Positions 17,074-25,810 of a stretch of DNA of 48,043 bases are shown piece after piece. Both the position numbers and the translations under genes were made by a program. The DNA is from Psychrobacter sp. FME6 (GTDB lineage: Bacteria; Pseudomonadota; Gammaproteobacteria; Pseudomonadales; Moraxellaceae). The first letter of the stretch is position 1, and every line of letters begins with the position of its first letter. The notes beneath the pieces are model-generated. The model saw only the letters and a program-made list of their open reading frames with translations, had not been told where the DNA came from and ran no database searches. The DNA lies in contig NZ_RRYW01000014.1 in NCBI RefSeq assembly GCF_014861365.1, forward strand, positions 1 through 48,043, given 5' to 3'.

Positions 17074-18114
17074 CTAATTAGGTTGCTGCGCTCGCCACTC
17101 AACCAATGCTTTTACGTCATTATGGATACCAGTTTTCAGCGCTTCTAAACTTTCATAATGCCGCTCACCATGTAAATAATGCAAAAAGCGTACCTGTAAA
17201 GTCAATCCATATAGATTGGCGTGCAGTTCTGGAAAATGTACTTCCAAGCGCCAATCATGCTCTTTATCCACAGAGGGTCTGATGCCCAGATTGGCCGTAC
17301 CAAATAAGCTGTGCGGACGCAAACCTGCGATACCTTTATTTGCGCTATCCGTGAGAGCCGTTAAGCCGTTCGGTACCACATTGCCTTCATCATCGAGGAT
17401 GACTACATCAACGGCAAAGATGCCATGTAAAGCAGGTTTTAAGCGTTTTAAGTCAATATTAGCAGTGGGAAAGTCCATGGTGCGACCAATTTTATCGCCG
17501 CCAATCACCATGCCAGTCATCGTATAATCGCGACCAAGTAACGTATTAGCGGCATCAATGTCACCGGCTAATAATAAATCACGGATACGAGTCGAGCTAA
17601 TACGTGCGGCTTTATTACTATCGTCTTTGATCGTATGTAAATTGGTCACATGCAAACCATAATCTCGTAAAAACTGGCTGTCTCCAGTGCGATCATGACC
17701 AAATTTAAAATCATCACCCAATACCAACGCTTGCACATTTAAACGCTGCGCTAAGATATCTGCAAATGCTTGTGCAGACAATGAGCGAAATTCAGCATCA
17801 AAGCCTGCGACAATCAATGTCTCAACACCGTAATCTGTGAGCAAGGCTTGTTTTTCAGCAAGATTGGTTAGGCGAGCAGGCGCCGTATCTGGAGCGAAGA
17901 ACTCACGTGGCTGTGGCTCAAATATCATTACCGCAGGGCTAAGCTCACGTGCTTGGGCAAGTTCGCGAACTTGAGCGAGCATCGCTTGATGACCCAAATG
18001 CACACCATCGAAGTTACCGATAGTCAGCACGCAGGGTGCTAAATCTACTGGGTTAGTATTGGCTGGCGAAGTGCTTGGAGACGCCATCAGTTGCTCAAGA
18101 AAATAGGTGTTCAT
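17074..18114 (-). CDS. ribF: Bifunctional riboflavin kinase / FAD synthetase
   Basis: Phosphorylates riboflavin to FMN and adenylates FMN to FAD. The N-terminal nucleotidyltransferase domain shows GNFDGVHLGHQAM (about residue 34, HxGH-like site) and SSTRIRDLLLAGD (about 168). The C-terminal kinase domain has GDKIGRTMDFPTANI (about 204) and ends with LRFLHYLHGERHYESL-type sequence. It is 346 residues; typical is about 310, and the additions are a polar N-terminus (about 24 residues) and a loop (about 255-270). In many gammaproteobacteria ribF precedes ileS, lspA or murJ; here murJ is 1.7 kb away, on the same strand. No FMN riboswitch is visible upstream. Confidence 0.95.
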   Translation of the reverse strand: MNTYFLEQLMASPSTSPANTNPVDLAPCVLTIGNFDGVHLGHQAMLAQVRELAQARELSPAVMIFEPQPREFFAPDTAPARLTNLAEKQALLTDYGVETLIVAGFDAEFRSLSAQAFADILAQRLNVQALVLGDDFKFGHDRTGDSQFLRDYGLHVTNLHTIKDDSNKAARISSTRIRDLLLAGDIDAANTLLGRDYTMTGMVIGGDKIGRTMDFPTANIDLKRLKPALHGIFAVDVVILDDEGNVVPNGLTALTDSANKGIAGLRPHSLFGTANLGIRPSVDKEHDWRLEVHFPELHANLYGLTLQVRFLHYLHGERHYESLEALKTGIHNDVKALVEWRAQQPN

Positions 18115-18400
18115 AAATTTCAGCTATGATAGATAAAAAACAAAAAACACTTCTATATTTAAAATCGAGGCGTTCAAAATCAGTCATTATAAAGTAAAAT
18201 AACCATACTAACATCCTATAGTCTGCTGATAATCAAACAACAACACTATCAAGTTTAAAAACCCATGACTTTATCTGGCCTGCGCGAGTTTTCTTGCTTA
18301 GCCATTTATCTGTCCATAGATTGAAGTGATGACACGTCCAAGTCATTAATAAATTAATGCTCATTTTCTATTAATAATAAATAGCCATCATGGAGATGCT

Positions 18401-19054
18401 ATGTTTGACGCTAGCTCTAATCCTGTTTTTAATGCTGATTTTAATGCGGCTTTTAATCTTAGGCACTCTGTTTTGGCAGTAGATACGCTCAACGATGGTT
18501 TTATGGTGCAGCGTGCAAGTGTAGAGGATTTGCCAAAAATCTTGGCAATTTACAATCAAAGTATCGCCGGCAAGCAAGCAACTGCCAATCTAACGCCAGT
18601 GACTTGTGAGGAGCGCACAGATTGGTTTGAGGAGCATTTAAACAATAAGGCGCGTCCTATCTATGTGGTCAAAGCTGTTATTCATGTTACGGTCGAAGCA
18701 ACTCAAAGCACGCAGTACACAGAAGCGCCAATAATAGCGTGGGGCAGTTTTAGTGATTTATATGCGCGCACGGCTTATCATATCAGTACTGAGATTAGTA
18801 TATATCTGCATAGAGATTATCATGGTCGAGGGCTAGGCAGCTTACTAACACGCTGGATGATCGCTCAAGCGCCAAGTTTGGGTATTCATAATGTGGTTGC
18901 ACTTATCTTTGCTCATAATCAGCCAAGCTTAGGTTTATTCCGTAAGCTTGGTTTTGAGCAGTGGGGATATATGCCAAAAGTCTGTGATATGCAGGGTTTT
19001 ATCGCTGATGTGGTGATGCTTGGCAAAGCAGTGACAACAAATCAGATGATATAG
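18401..19054 (+). CDS. GNAT family N-acetyltransferase
   Basis: A 217-residue acetyltransferase of the GNAT fold, closest in style to phosphinothricin / L-amino-acid N-acyltransferases. Acetyl-CoA binding motif A is in LHRDYHGRGLGSLLTRWMI (about residues 138-156). VQRASVEDLPKILAIYNQSI (about 31-50) starts the domain, and NQPSLGLFRKLGFEQWGYMP (about 178-197) matches the C-terminal part. The first 28 residues are an Asn/Phe/Ala-rich extension of low complexity. A GGAG lies just before the ATG at 18401. An internal start near residue 29 (MVQRASV) is possible. Substrate unknown; phosphinothricin resistance itself should not be assumed. Confidence 0.85.
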   Translation: MFDASSNPVFNADFNAAFNLRHSVLAVDTLNDGFMVQRASVEDLPKILAIYNQSIAGKQATANLTPVTCEERTDWFEEHLNNKARPIYVVKAVIHVTVEATQSTQYTEAPIIAWGSFSDLYARTAYHISTEISIYLHRDYHGRGLGSLLTRWMIAQAPSLGIHNVVALIFAHNQPSLGLFRKLGFEQWGYMPKVCDMQGFIADVVMLGKAVTTNQMI

Positions 19055-19091
19055 CCAAACTTAGATAAAATGGATACGGTATCAGGCTCGC

Positions 19092-19715
19092 TTAGCCCAA
19101 TATTTTCCATTCATCATTGATTTTTTGTAGCTCGTAAATCAGTGGTGCAGGTTCACTTTGTTCTTTTAGCATCAGCTCACCAGTGATAGTGGCATGGGTT
19201 TTATCGTCATTATATGTGGTATCAGTGATAGTGACACTATCAACCGTTTGTTGAAAAGCAGACTGGGTCTTAGCAAGCTCTTCTTCGAAGTTTGCCATAT
19301 CTACTTTGTAGTAGGTGGCGGCTTGCTTTACATCACCGTAATACAAACTATCCAGTGCTTGTTTGACGGTATCTTCAGGCGTGTTGGTTTGGGTTTTATT
19401 GGTCACTAGGCTTTTTTGCTTGGCTGAAGAAGTAACTGGATTAATATTATCGCTATCAATATCAGTTTTGTCTTTAGCATTATTAGCTGGTTGCTCACTG
19501 TCAGCATTGCTATCTAAGGCTTCTTTTTCTTGAGCAGTTGTGCTCTCTTCTGGAGTGTCAACGACGGCTGCCGTATCGTCGCTATTACCGGCCGTATCTG
19601 TGCTCTCTGTATCCATATCATTATTGCTACAACCGCTTAAGAGTAGCCCAGCGCTTAGCACACCAGCAGTAAATATGATTGGTAAGCGTGGTAATGTTGA
19701 TTGTTTGGTTGTCAT
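19092..19715 (-). CDS. Lipoprotein with DUF4878-like domain
   Basis: A 207-residue predicted lipoprotein. The signal peptide ends in a lipobox LLSGC (Cys about residue 29). A linker of about 80 residues rich in Asp, Ser, Thr and Asn follows. The last 90 or so residues (TPEDTVKQALDSLYYGDVKQ ... YELQKINDEWKILG) match the DUF4878/NTF2-like pattern of small lipoproteins. The start is ATG at 19715, with GAGGG about 6 nt upstream; the longer frame from a TTG at 19727 overlaps that site. It follows murJ by 115 nt on the same strand and may be read through from it. Function unknown. Confidence 0.75.
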   Translation of the reverse strand: MTTKQSTLPRLPIIFTAGVLSAGLLLSGCSNNDMDTESTDTAGNSDDTAAVVDTPEESTTAQEKEALDSNADSEQPANNAKDKTDIDSDNINPVTSSAKQKSLVTNKTQTNTPEDTVKQALDSLYYGDVKQAATYYKVDMANFEEELAKTQSAFQQTVDSVTITDTTYNDDKTHATITGELMLKEQSEPAPLIYELQKINDEWKILG

Positions 19716-19830
19716 ATTAGCCCTCAAAATTCAGTTATGTATTAACGACCAATTATGGCAACTATCAACAGCATTAGCTGTCAATTCTCATATTAGGCTT
19801 GTTTTGGTTTGGTAAGTTAAGGCTTATTTT

Positions 19831-21381
19831 TTATCCATGTCTTAGTTGGTGAGGGCGGAAACCTGTCGCCAGTAACACCACCCCATAAACCAGTGCCCCA
19901 ACCGCACACATAATCAGCAAAGCCGCGACACGTCGCCACTGAGCACCATCGGTTGGGAAGTAGGGCAGCATGATATAAAGTACACCAACCATAGAAGCGG
20001 TAGAAACCGCAAACTGGGCGAACAGTTTTTTCCAATGACTCCCAAAACGGAAAATCTCGCGCTTATGCAAGAAGTAATATAGCAAGCCGGCATTCACAAA
20101 AGCTGCACCTGTGGTTGCAAGCGCTAAACCACCGTGCAATGGTATTTCTAAAAAATAGAATATACCGATAAAAATGACACTAAAAACCATATTGGCGAAA
20201 ACTGAAATGATACCGATTTTTACCGGTGTTCTGGTGTCTTGGCGAGCAAAAAAAGCAGGGGCAAATATTTTAATCAACATAAAGCCTAATATACCACCGG
20301 CCATACTACGCAGTGCCAGCGAGCTCATTTGCGCATCACGCAAGGTAAATTCACCACGCAAAAATAGCGCCTGCATCAGGACATCGGCAAGGATAAATAG
20401 TGCCGCTGATGCTGGAACACCCACCAAAATAATTAAGCGTGCTGCCCAATCAATGGTCTTTTTAAAGCTAACATCGTCTTTTTGGGCTTCACTTTTTGAC
20501 AAGCTTGGCAGGATAACGGTACCAATTGCTACACCAATCAGTCCTAACGGCAGCTCGCTCATACGCTCTGCGGCATAGAGCCAAGAAACCGAACCACCAA
20601 TCATTAAAGACGCAAAAATAGTATTTAATAATAAATTAATCTGAGTGACAGAAACACCGAAGATAGCAGGCAGCATGAGTTTTAAAATACGGCGCACGCC
20701 TTCGTGTTGAAAGTCGACCTTTGGGGCGACCAGCAGCTTTTGTTGCCATAGCTGCGGCAGTTGTATCAAAAATTGTAGTAGACCGGCGATAGCGACCGCA
20801 TAGCCAAGCGCCATAATAGGCGTATCAAACATAGGCGCAAAAATCAGCGCACCACCAATCATACACAAGTTTAATAACACGGGTGCAAAGGCAGGTGCTG
20901 CAAAACGTCCGTAGCTTTGCAAGATACCGCTGGCAAAAGCGGTCATAGAAATAAATAGCAAATAGGGGAAGGTCAGGCGTAGTAATTCGGCAGTGATGGC
21001 AAATTTATCAGGTTGGTCGGCAAACCCGGGAGCAAATAAGGTTACCACCCAAGGGGCAATTAAAATAACCACCAGCGTCAACATAGATAGCACTAGCAGC
21101 AGCGCGCCTGACGTGCGACTGACTAGAATCTGTACCTGCTGTAAACTGTACTTTTCTTTGTACTCAGACAGTACGGGTACAAATGCTTGGCTAAAAGCTC
21201 CCTCTGCAAACAGCCGGCGCAAAAAGTTGGGTATTTTAAAAGCGACTAAAAAGGCATCCATCAGGCCGCCTGCACCAAACACGCCTAACAAGACGACGTC
21301 GCGTACTAGACCTAAGATACGCGATAACATGGTCATGCTGCTGACCACCATGGTTGAACGAAATAACCGACTTTTTGCCAT
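19831..21381 (-). CDS. murJ: Lipid II flippase MurJ
   Basis: A 516-residue polytopic inner-membrane protein of the MurJ/MviN family, which flips lipid II across the membrane for wall synthesis. Family marks are the N-terminal STMVVSSMTMLSRILGLVRD (about residues 9-28), NFLRRLFAEGAFSQAFVPV (about 51-69) and GSKSEAQ-like loops (here SKSEAQKDD near 300). About 14 hydrophobic segments are expected and visible. Length matches E. coli MurJ (511). ampD lies 163 bp upstream on the same strand; both act on muropeptide traffic. It is the only flippase candidate in the window and complements murG/murC located 8-10 kb away. Confidence 0.95.
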   Translation of the reverse strand: MAKSRLFRSTMVVSSMTMLSRILGLVRDVVLLGVFGAGGLMDAFLVAFKIPNFLRRLFAEGAFSQAFVPVLSEYKEKYSLQQVQILVSRTSGALLLVLSMLTLVVILIAPWVVTLFAPGFADQPDKFAITAELLRLTFPYLLFISMTAFASGILQSYGRFAAPAFAPVLLNLCMIGGALIFAPMFDTPIMALGYAVAIAGLLQFLIQLPQLWQQKLLVAPKVDFQHEGVRRILKLMLPAIFGVSVTQINLLLNTIFASLMIGGSVSWLYAAERMSELPLGLIGVAIGTVILPSLSKSEAQKDDVSFKKTIDWAARLIILVGVPASAALFILADVLMQALFLRGEFTLRDAQMSSLALRSMAGGILGFMLIKIFAPAFFARQDTRTPVKIGIISVFANMVFSVIFIGIFYFLEIPLHGGLALATTGAAFVNAGLLYYFLHKREIFRFGSHWKKLFAQFAVSTASMVGVLYIMLPYFPTDGAQWRRVAALLIMCAVGALVYGVVLLATGFRPHQLRHG

Positions 21382-21544
21382 GATAACCTATTGTGCTAAT
21401 TTGTTTAGGGATGGTTGTTTACTGATGGTTGTTTGCTGATTTGCTGGTATTAAAAAACTGACAGATTATAGCACTTTCATAATTGAGATAACTAAACTAG
21501 ATAAATGAATTGGTTATGCAAATGCTCTGTTGTATGAATACGAC

Positions 21545-22135
21545 TCAGTGGCTGAGGTTGTCGGCGACCTTTTCACGCAATTTTGTCCATTCAAAATAAT
21601 CACCGGGGTCAGTTTTGCGACCGGGAGCAATATCACTATGACCAGTCAAATGACGACGAGTTTTAGGGTAGGCCGTGTATATTGCAGCGATGACTTTTGC
21701 CAGCGTGTCATATTGTGCGGCGCTGAAGGACACAAAATCTGACCCTTCAAGCTCGATGCCAATGCTATAATCATTACATTCACGTCGGCCCAAATAGCTA
21801 GAGCGTCCGGCATGCCAAGCACGCTCATCAAAATTGACAAACTGTGTAATATTACCGTCACGCTCGATAAGTAAATGCGCTGACACCTCTGCGCCTTTAA
21901 TCGTCTGAAAATAAGGATGGGCATCCCAGTCAAGTTGGTTGGTAAATAATGCTTTTACGTAATGCACACCGTCATTAGCACATACGCCAAACTCATTGGG
22001 CGGCAGGCTGATGTTATGAATAACAATCGTGTCAATAATAGTGTTTTCAGGTCGTTCATTATAGTTCGGTGATGCCAGCCATGTAGCCGCTGATAATCGA
22101 CCGTCGTTAATAATCATTGGCGATGCTATGGACAT
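21545..22135 (-). CDS. ampD: 1,6-anhydro-N-acetylmuramyl-L-alanine amidase AmpD
   Basis: A cytoplasmic zinc amidase that strips the peptide from anhydromuropeptides during wall recycling; its loss derepresses AmpC in species with AmpR. Visible parts are TIVIHNISLPP (first His ligand, about residue 40), then SIGIELEGSDF (about 125), and LTGHSDIAPGRKTDPGDYF (about 160-178; His and Asp ligands). 196 residues is near the family's about 183-190. The ATG at 22135 is preceded by AGAGAG; a longer frame from 22201 has no such site and would run through a perfect palindrome at 22155-22176. No ampR or ampC is in the window. Confidence 0.93.
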   Translation of the reverse strand: MSIASPMIINDGRLSAATWLASPNYNERPENTIIDTIVIHNISLPPNEFGVCANDGVHYVKALFTNQLDWDAHPYFQTIKGAEVSAHLLIERDGNITQFVNFDERAWHAGRSSYLGRRECNDYSIGIELEGSDFVSFSAAQYDTLAKVIAAIYTAYPKTRRHLTGHSDIAPGRKTDPGDYFEWTKLREKVADNLSH

Positions 22136-22154
22136 AATACTCTCTTTTATAATG

Positions 22155-22176
22155 TTATTAGGGCGCGCCCTAATAA
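22155..22176. promoter_or_regulatory. Perfect 22-bp palindrome upstream of ampD
   Basis: Arms TTATTAGGGCG and CGCCCTAATAA abut without a spacer. It lies 20-41 bp before the ampD start. Having no loop, it looks more like a protein-binding site than an RNA hairpin. No binding protein can be named from sequence. It includes an 8-bp GGCGCGCC centre, uncommon in this AT-rich background. Confidence 0.5.
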
Positions 22177-22209
22177 GCGGGCAATAAATGTTTTTTATCA
22201 TTAATTTTA

Positions 22210-22262
22210 TACAATCAGGTCTAAATAAAAACGATACTAGCAGAGTGCTATTTTGAATGTAG
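22210..22262 (+). repeat. Family B-like remnant upstream of the DUF4105 gene
   Basis: The stretch GTCTAAATAAAAACGATACTAG resembles the left end of the 16919-16987 element (GTTCTAAATAAAAGCGATACG). TTTTGAATG further right weakly matches its right end. Core and outer end are absent. It is probably a decayed fragment. Confidence 0.4.
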
Positions 22263-22411
22263 CGCTTTTAATGGACCTCTTTTATCGTAGGTTGGCTATA
22301 AATGGCAAACAGACCTACAAAAAGATGATCGTTCAGAATATACATTCTGCTAATTTAACAGACTTAATCACGCGATAAGCGTATGGTTTCCACAGTGCGA
22401 GATTTTACTTC

Positions 22412-24718
22412 ATGTTTATAAACTCAAGCCTTATGGCAGTATATGGTCGGCCCACAAAGATAAGCAAACGCGCGCGTCTGCCATTGACGATTGCAGGGTT
22501 ACTGTTGACTGCACAGGCGCAGGCATTTTTACCCACGCCAGCATCGCTAATGGCTACAGGCGACTTAGCACTAGACGCTGATGCTAAAGCTCAAATAGGC
22601 GCTAAGCAACAGAGCTCTGATACGGATTTGACTGAGCCTGTTGCGCTAAATAGTAACATCAAGTCAAATAATGCCTCAAATAAAGATGTCACTAATCGTA
22701 CGCCCGCTAATCAAAATATTAATAATACCAGTAACGCCAATATTGATAATGGCAATGTTAATAATGCTAAGGCCGATCAGCTATTAACAGCATGGCGCAA
22801 GCAAGCAAAGACAGGAAACCTTGCTCAGCATGCGACATGGCGACGGATGCTCTACTTCATTGATGATAAAAAAGGCTTGTTTGGAAAAAACAAGGGGAAA
22901 AGTCTGGTTGATGACCAAGATTTCTTTTTGAGTGACAACGGTCAACAGGACTCAGCAGCAGAGCTGGATGCGCTATTAGCCGCGCTTGCACAGGAAATGA
23001 CGCAAGGAGCCCCGCCAGCCGCTGACGAATCTAATAACGAAGCCAAAAGTCATGACAGTACGGCTCAGACCACCTCAAGTAGTGCCATCTCAAATAGCCC
23101 TGTTTTAAGCAGTTCTGTATTGTGCCGTTTCCCTGCGCGAGTTAAGTGGCTCACCGACAGTTTGAATGTGGATATCTCAGCGCTGAACGCCAGTTGCCCA
23201 GAGCTTGATGGTTGGATGAAAGAGTTGGCTCCCGAGCAGCTGTCAGTTATGTTCGCTCAAGAGTACTTGGACAATCCTATTTCTGCTTTTGGTCATACTT
23301 TATTACGTATCGACTCAAAAGCCAGCGCCGCAGATTTTAGCCAGATTCATCATGCTTATGCGCTTAATGATACGGTCGATGGCGACAGTGATGATAGCTT
23401 TTTAATTTATGCCATCAAGGCGACAAGCGGCGGCTACGATAATGCTATCGAAATTGACCCTTATCCCAAAAAGCTGGCCGATTATTTAAAAAAGGATGAG
23501 CGCGATACGTGGACGTATCAATTAGACCTGACCCCAGAAGAAGTACAGCAAATCATGCTACACGTTTGGGAAACCAAGGATCTGGCATTACCGTATTACT
23601 TTACAACGGACAACTGTGCGTCTGAGATTTTACGCCTTATCGACGTGGTGCGTCCAGAGCAGCATTTACTAAGTCAGCTGCCTTATGTGGTTATTCCATC
23701 GGATGTGATCAACTTGCTCAAAGATGAAAAGTTGCTGACAAGTACGCGTTATACACCTGCAGATAGTACGGTGCGGCAAGCGCAATTGAATGAGGCGCAG
23801 CAGGCAGCAAAGCTTGGTTATCAAGATTTGAGCAAACAAGACGCTCAGCAGCTTAAAGCCGCTGATAGCAATATGGCGTCTAGTATGTCAGCAGATGGTA
23901 AGTTATTACAGCCACCAGTGATTGGCGCTTCTGATAATAATCCGCTAGATCGCCACCCTTTACAGCGTGCTCATATTGGCATCGGTCAGCACGGTGATAA
24001 TAACTATATTGATGTTGGATTGCGTGCAGGCTTCCATGGCACGCTAGATCGCCCATCAGGTTTTCCGCAGTTTTTTGATTTGGAAGGCATCAAGGCAACG
24101 CTGCGTTTCTATGACAAAGATGACAATAATGGCAAGCCTAATCAGCCAAGCAGTGTCGAGCTACAGAACTTTACCCTCATTCGTGGGCGCTCTTTTAATC
24201 CAGTGAACTCTGCCAAAAAAGATCAAACATGGGGAGCAAGTATTGAGGCCACCCGTATCAATGACGGCTCACAGCAGGATGGCACTGACCATCTGGTTGG
24301 CAGCACCGCATTTGAATATGGTAAGTCATGGGCATTTGGTACACCGCGTAGTGATTCATCAGGCGTAGTCAGCGGAGAGATGCCGCCGCAGCTTTGTTAT
24401 ACCTTTGCCACAGGTGCGGTGCAAGCAGGACGCGGTATCAACAAAGGCTTTCGTGTTGGCGCAGGCGTGAATGCGGGCTGCCTGTATCAGATTAACAATC
24501 AGTTACGCGCGCAGGCTGAATTGCAACTGCCATATTGGTATCATGGCCGCAGTGATGAGTCTAATGCTCGCGGCCATTATTGGCAGCCAATATCGACGTT
24601 AGGTCTACAATACGACATCGATAAAAAACAAGCCTTACGTATCAATGCCAGTTACGATTGGCAAGATCGTGTTGACGCCAACGAAGACATACAGTTGTCA
24701 TATATGCGTTACTTTTAA
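22412..24718 (+). CDS. DUF4105 envelope protein, probable outer-membrane barrel
   Basis: A 768-residue exported protein. A signal peptide ends near residue 38 (LLLTAQAQA-FLP). After an Asn-rich linker (about 60-115), a DUF4105 (Lnb N-terminal-like) domain covers about 230-450, with conserved FGHTLLRI and TTDNCASEILRL. The His and Cys in these motifs could form a peptidase-like dyad; this is inference. The C-terminal 230 or so residues have alternating strands (DVGLRAGFHGTLDRPSGFPQ, then repeated barrel-like segments) and the protein ends in Phe (LSYMRYF), typical of outer-membrane beta barrels. In-frame ATGs at 22412 and 22433 are both possible starts. Function is not established. Confidence 0.8.
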   Translation: MFINSSLMAVYGRPTKISKRARLPLTIAGLLLTAQAQAFLPTPASLMATGDLALDADAKAQIGAKQQSSDTDLTEPVALNSNIKSNNASNKDVTNRTPANQNINNTSNANIDNGNVNNAKADQLLTAWRKQAKTGNLAQHATWRRMLYFIDDKKGLFGKNKGKSLVDDQDFFLSDNGQQDSAAELDALLAALAQEMTQGAPPAADESNNEAKSHDSTAQTTSSSAISNSPVLSSSVLCRFPARVKWLTDSLNVDISALNASCPELDGWMKELAPEQLSVMFAQEYLDNPISAFGHTLLRIDSKASAADFSQIHHAYALNDTVDGDSDDSFLIYAIKATSGGYDNAIEIDPYPKKLADYLKKDERDTWTYQLDLTPEEVQQIMLHVWETKDLALPYYFTTDNCASEILRLIDVVRPEQHLLSQLPYVVIPSDVINLLKDEKLLTSTRYTPADSTVRQAQLNEAQQAAKLGYQDLSKQDAQQLKAADSNMASSMSADGKLLQPPVIGASDNNPLDRHPLQRAHIGIGQHGDNNYIDVGLRAGFHGTLDRPSGFPQFFDLEGIKATLRFYDKDDNNGKPNQPSSVELQNFTLIRGRSFNPVNSAKKDQTWGASIEATRINDGSQQDGTDHLVGSTAFEYGKSWAFGTPRSDSSGVVSGEMPPQLCYTFATGAVQAGRGINKGFRVGAGVNAGCLYQINNQLRAQAELQLPYWYHGRSDESNARGHYWQPISTLGLQYDIDKKQALRINASYDWQDRVDANEDIQLSYMRYF

Positions 24719-24792
24719 AGCCAGTTTTTAAATAGTCGGCTTTAAATAATGGCTCTTAGACGATGGACAATGGGCAACAGCAAGGAGATATG

Positions 24793-25632
24793 ATGGGTAT
24801 GCAAAATTTATTAATTATTGGACAAGGCGATATTGGTTTACCAGTCGCCAATAAACTTGCGCATGATGGTTTAAGTGTCACTGGGCTGGCACGTCATGAG
24901 CGTCATCATTATCCCTTAGACGATAAGGTCAAGTTTGTGCAAGCCGATGCGTTGACCCTGACCGCTGAACAGCTGCAAGGCTTTACTCGTATAGCGATTG
25001 TTGTCACTCCCGATGAGTATTCTACCAGCGGCTATCATGATAGCTATTTGGCTATTAATCAGCATTTGGCAAAACTCGCTGACAAATTAACCTCACTTGA
25101 GCGCGTTGTTTTTATCTCATCAACGGGTGTGTATGGGCAAGATAATGGTGAATGGATTGATGAGGCCACGACGCCAGTCATTCCTGATCGCGAAGCATCG
25201 CAGGTTATATTACAGGCAGAGCAGGCATTACAACAGGGCTTTGGTGATAAAGCCGTCATCATTCGTCCTAGTGGTATTTATGGGCGTGAACGCTTAATGC
25301 GTTTGCGTAAAGCCCGTGAGCAAGATAAAGACCCTGTGGCCGCTGCTCATTGGAGCAATCGTATTATGGATCGCGATTTGGTCAATATTATTGCAAACGT
25401 TCTGACGATAGATGCACCCAAGCCAATTTATATAGCGACCGATTATTTACCGGTGACGACCTTTGAGCTAAGCGTTTGGTTGAGTGAGCAAATCAATGAG
25501 ACGCCACCTACTATCGATAATAAAAAAACAGCGGTGACGGGAAAACGCTTGCACAGCAATATTCCGTTAGCTTGGCTGGACTATCCTGATTGGCAAGCAG
25601 GCTATCAAGATATTTTACAGCATCAACAGTAA
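24793..25632 (+). CDS. NAD(P)-binding epimerase/dehydratase family protein
   Basis: A 279-residue Rossmann-fold protein of the extended SDR/epimerase type (YeeZ-like). The cofactor motif LLIIGQGDIGLPVANKLA is at the N-terminus (about residues 5-22). FISSTGVYGQDNGEWIDE (about 108-125) and IIRPSGIYGRERLM (about 157-170) are the usual Ser/Tyr region and RPSGIYG block of this group. It is likely cytoplasmic, and the substrate is unknown. AGGAG (24783-24787) lies 5 nt before ATG 24793. A longer frame from 24763 would place the site inside the gene. It follows the DUF4105 gene by 74 nt and could be co-transcribed. Confidence 0.82.
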   Translation: MGMQNLLIIGQGDIGLPVANKLAHDGLSVTGLARHERHHYPLDDKVKFVQADALTLTAEQLQGFTRIAIVVTPDEYSTSGYHDSYLAINQHLAKLADKLTSLERVVFISSTGVYGQDNGEWIDEATTPVIPDREASQVILQAEQALQQGFGDKAVIIRPSGIYGRERLMRLRKAREQDKDPVAAAHWSNRIMDRDLVNIIANVLTIDAPKPIYIATDYLPVTTFELSVWLSEQINETPPTIDNKKTAVTGKRLHSNIPLAWLDYPDWQAGYQDILQHQQ

Positions 25633-25810
25633 GACAGCCGTTTATCCGATCAGCTTTATAGCTCCTTATCTTTTACTATGGCTATCGGGCTTAGTCTGGT
25701 TTTTTATCTTGTTTTACACATTGTTCTTCATGTTGTTTTTCATATTGTCCCTTATATTTTTCGAAGTGAGTTTCTGATTTACTCTCAACTTGCTAGCTTA
25801 CGGAGTTTTC

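Noticed and set aside
18115..18400. FMN riboswitch upstream of ribF
   Set aside because: No conserved RFN-element segments are recognisable on the minus strand; only AT-rich DNA is seen.
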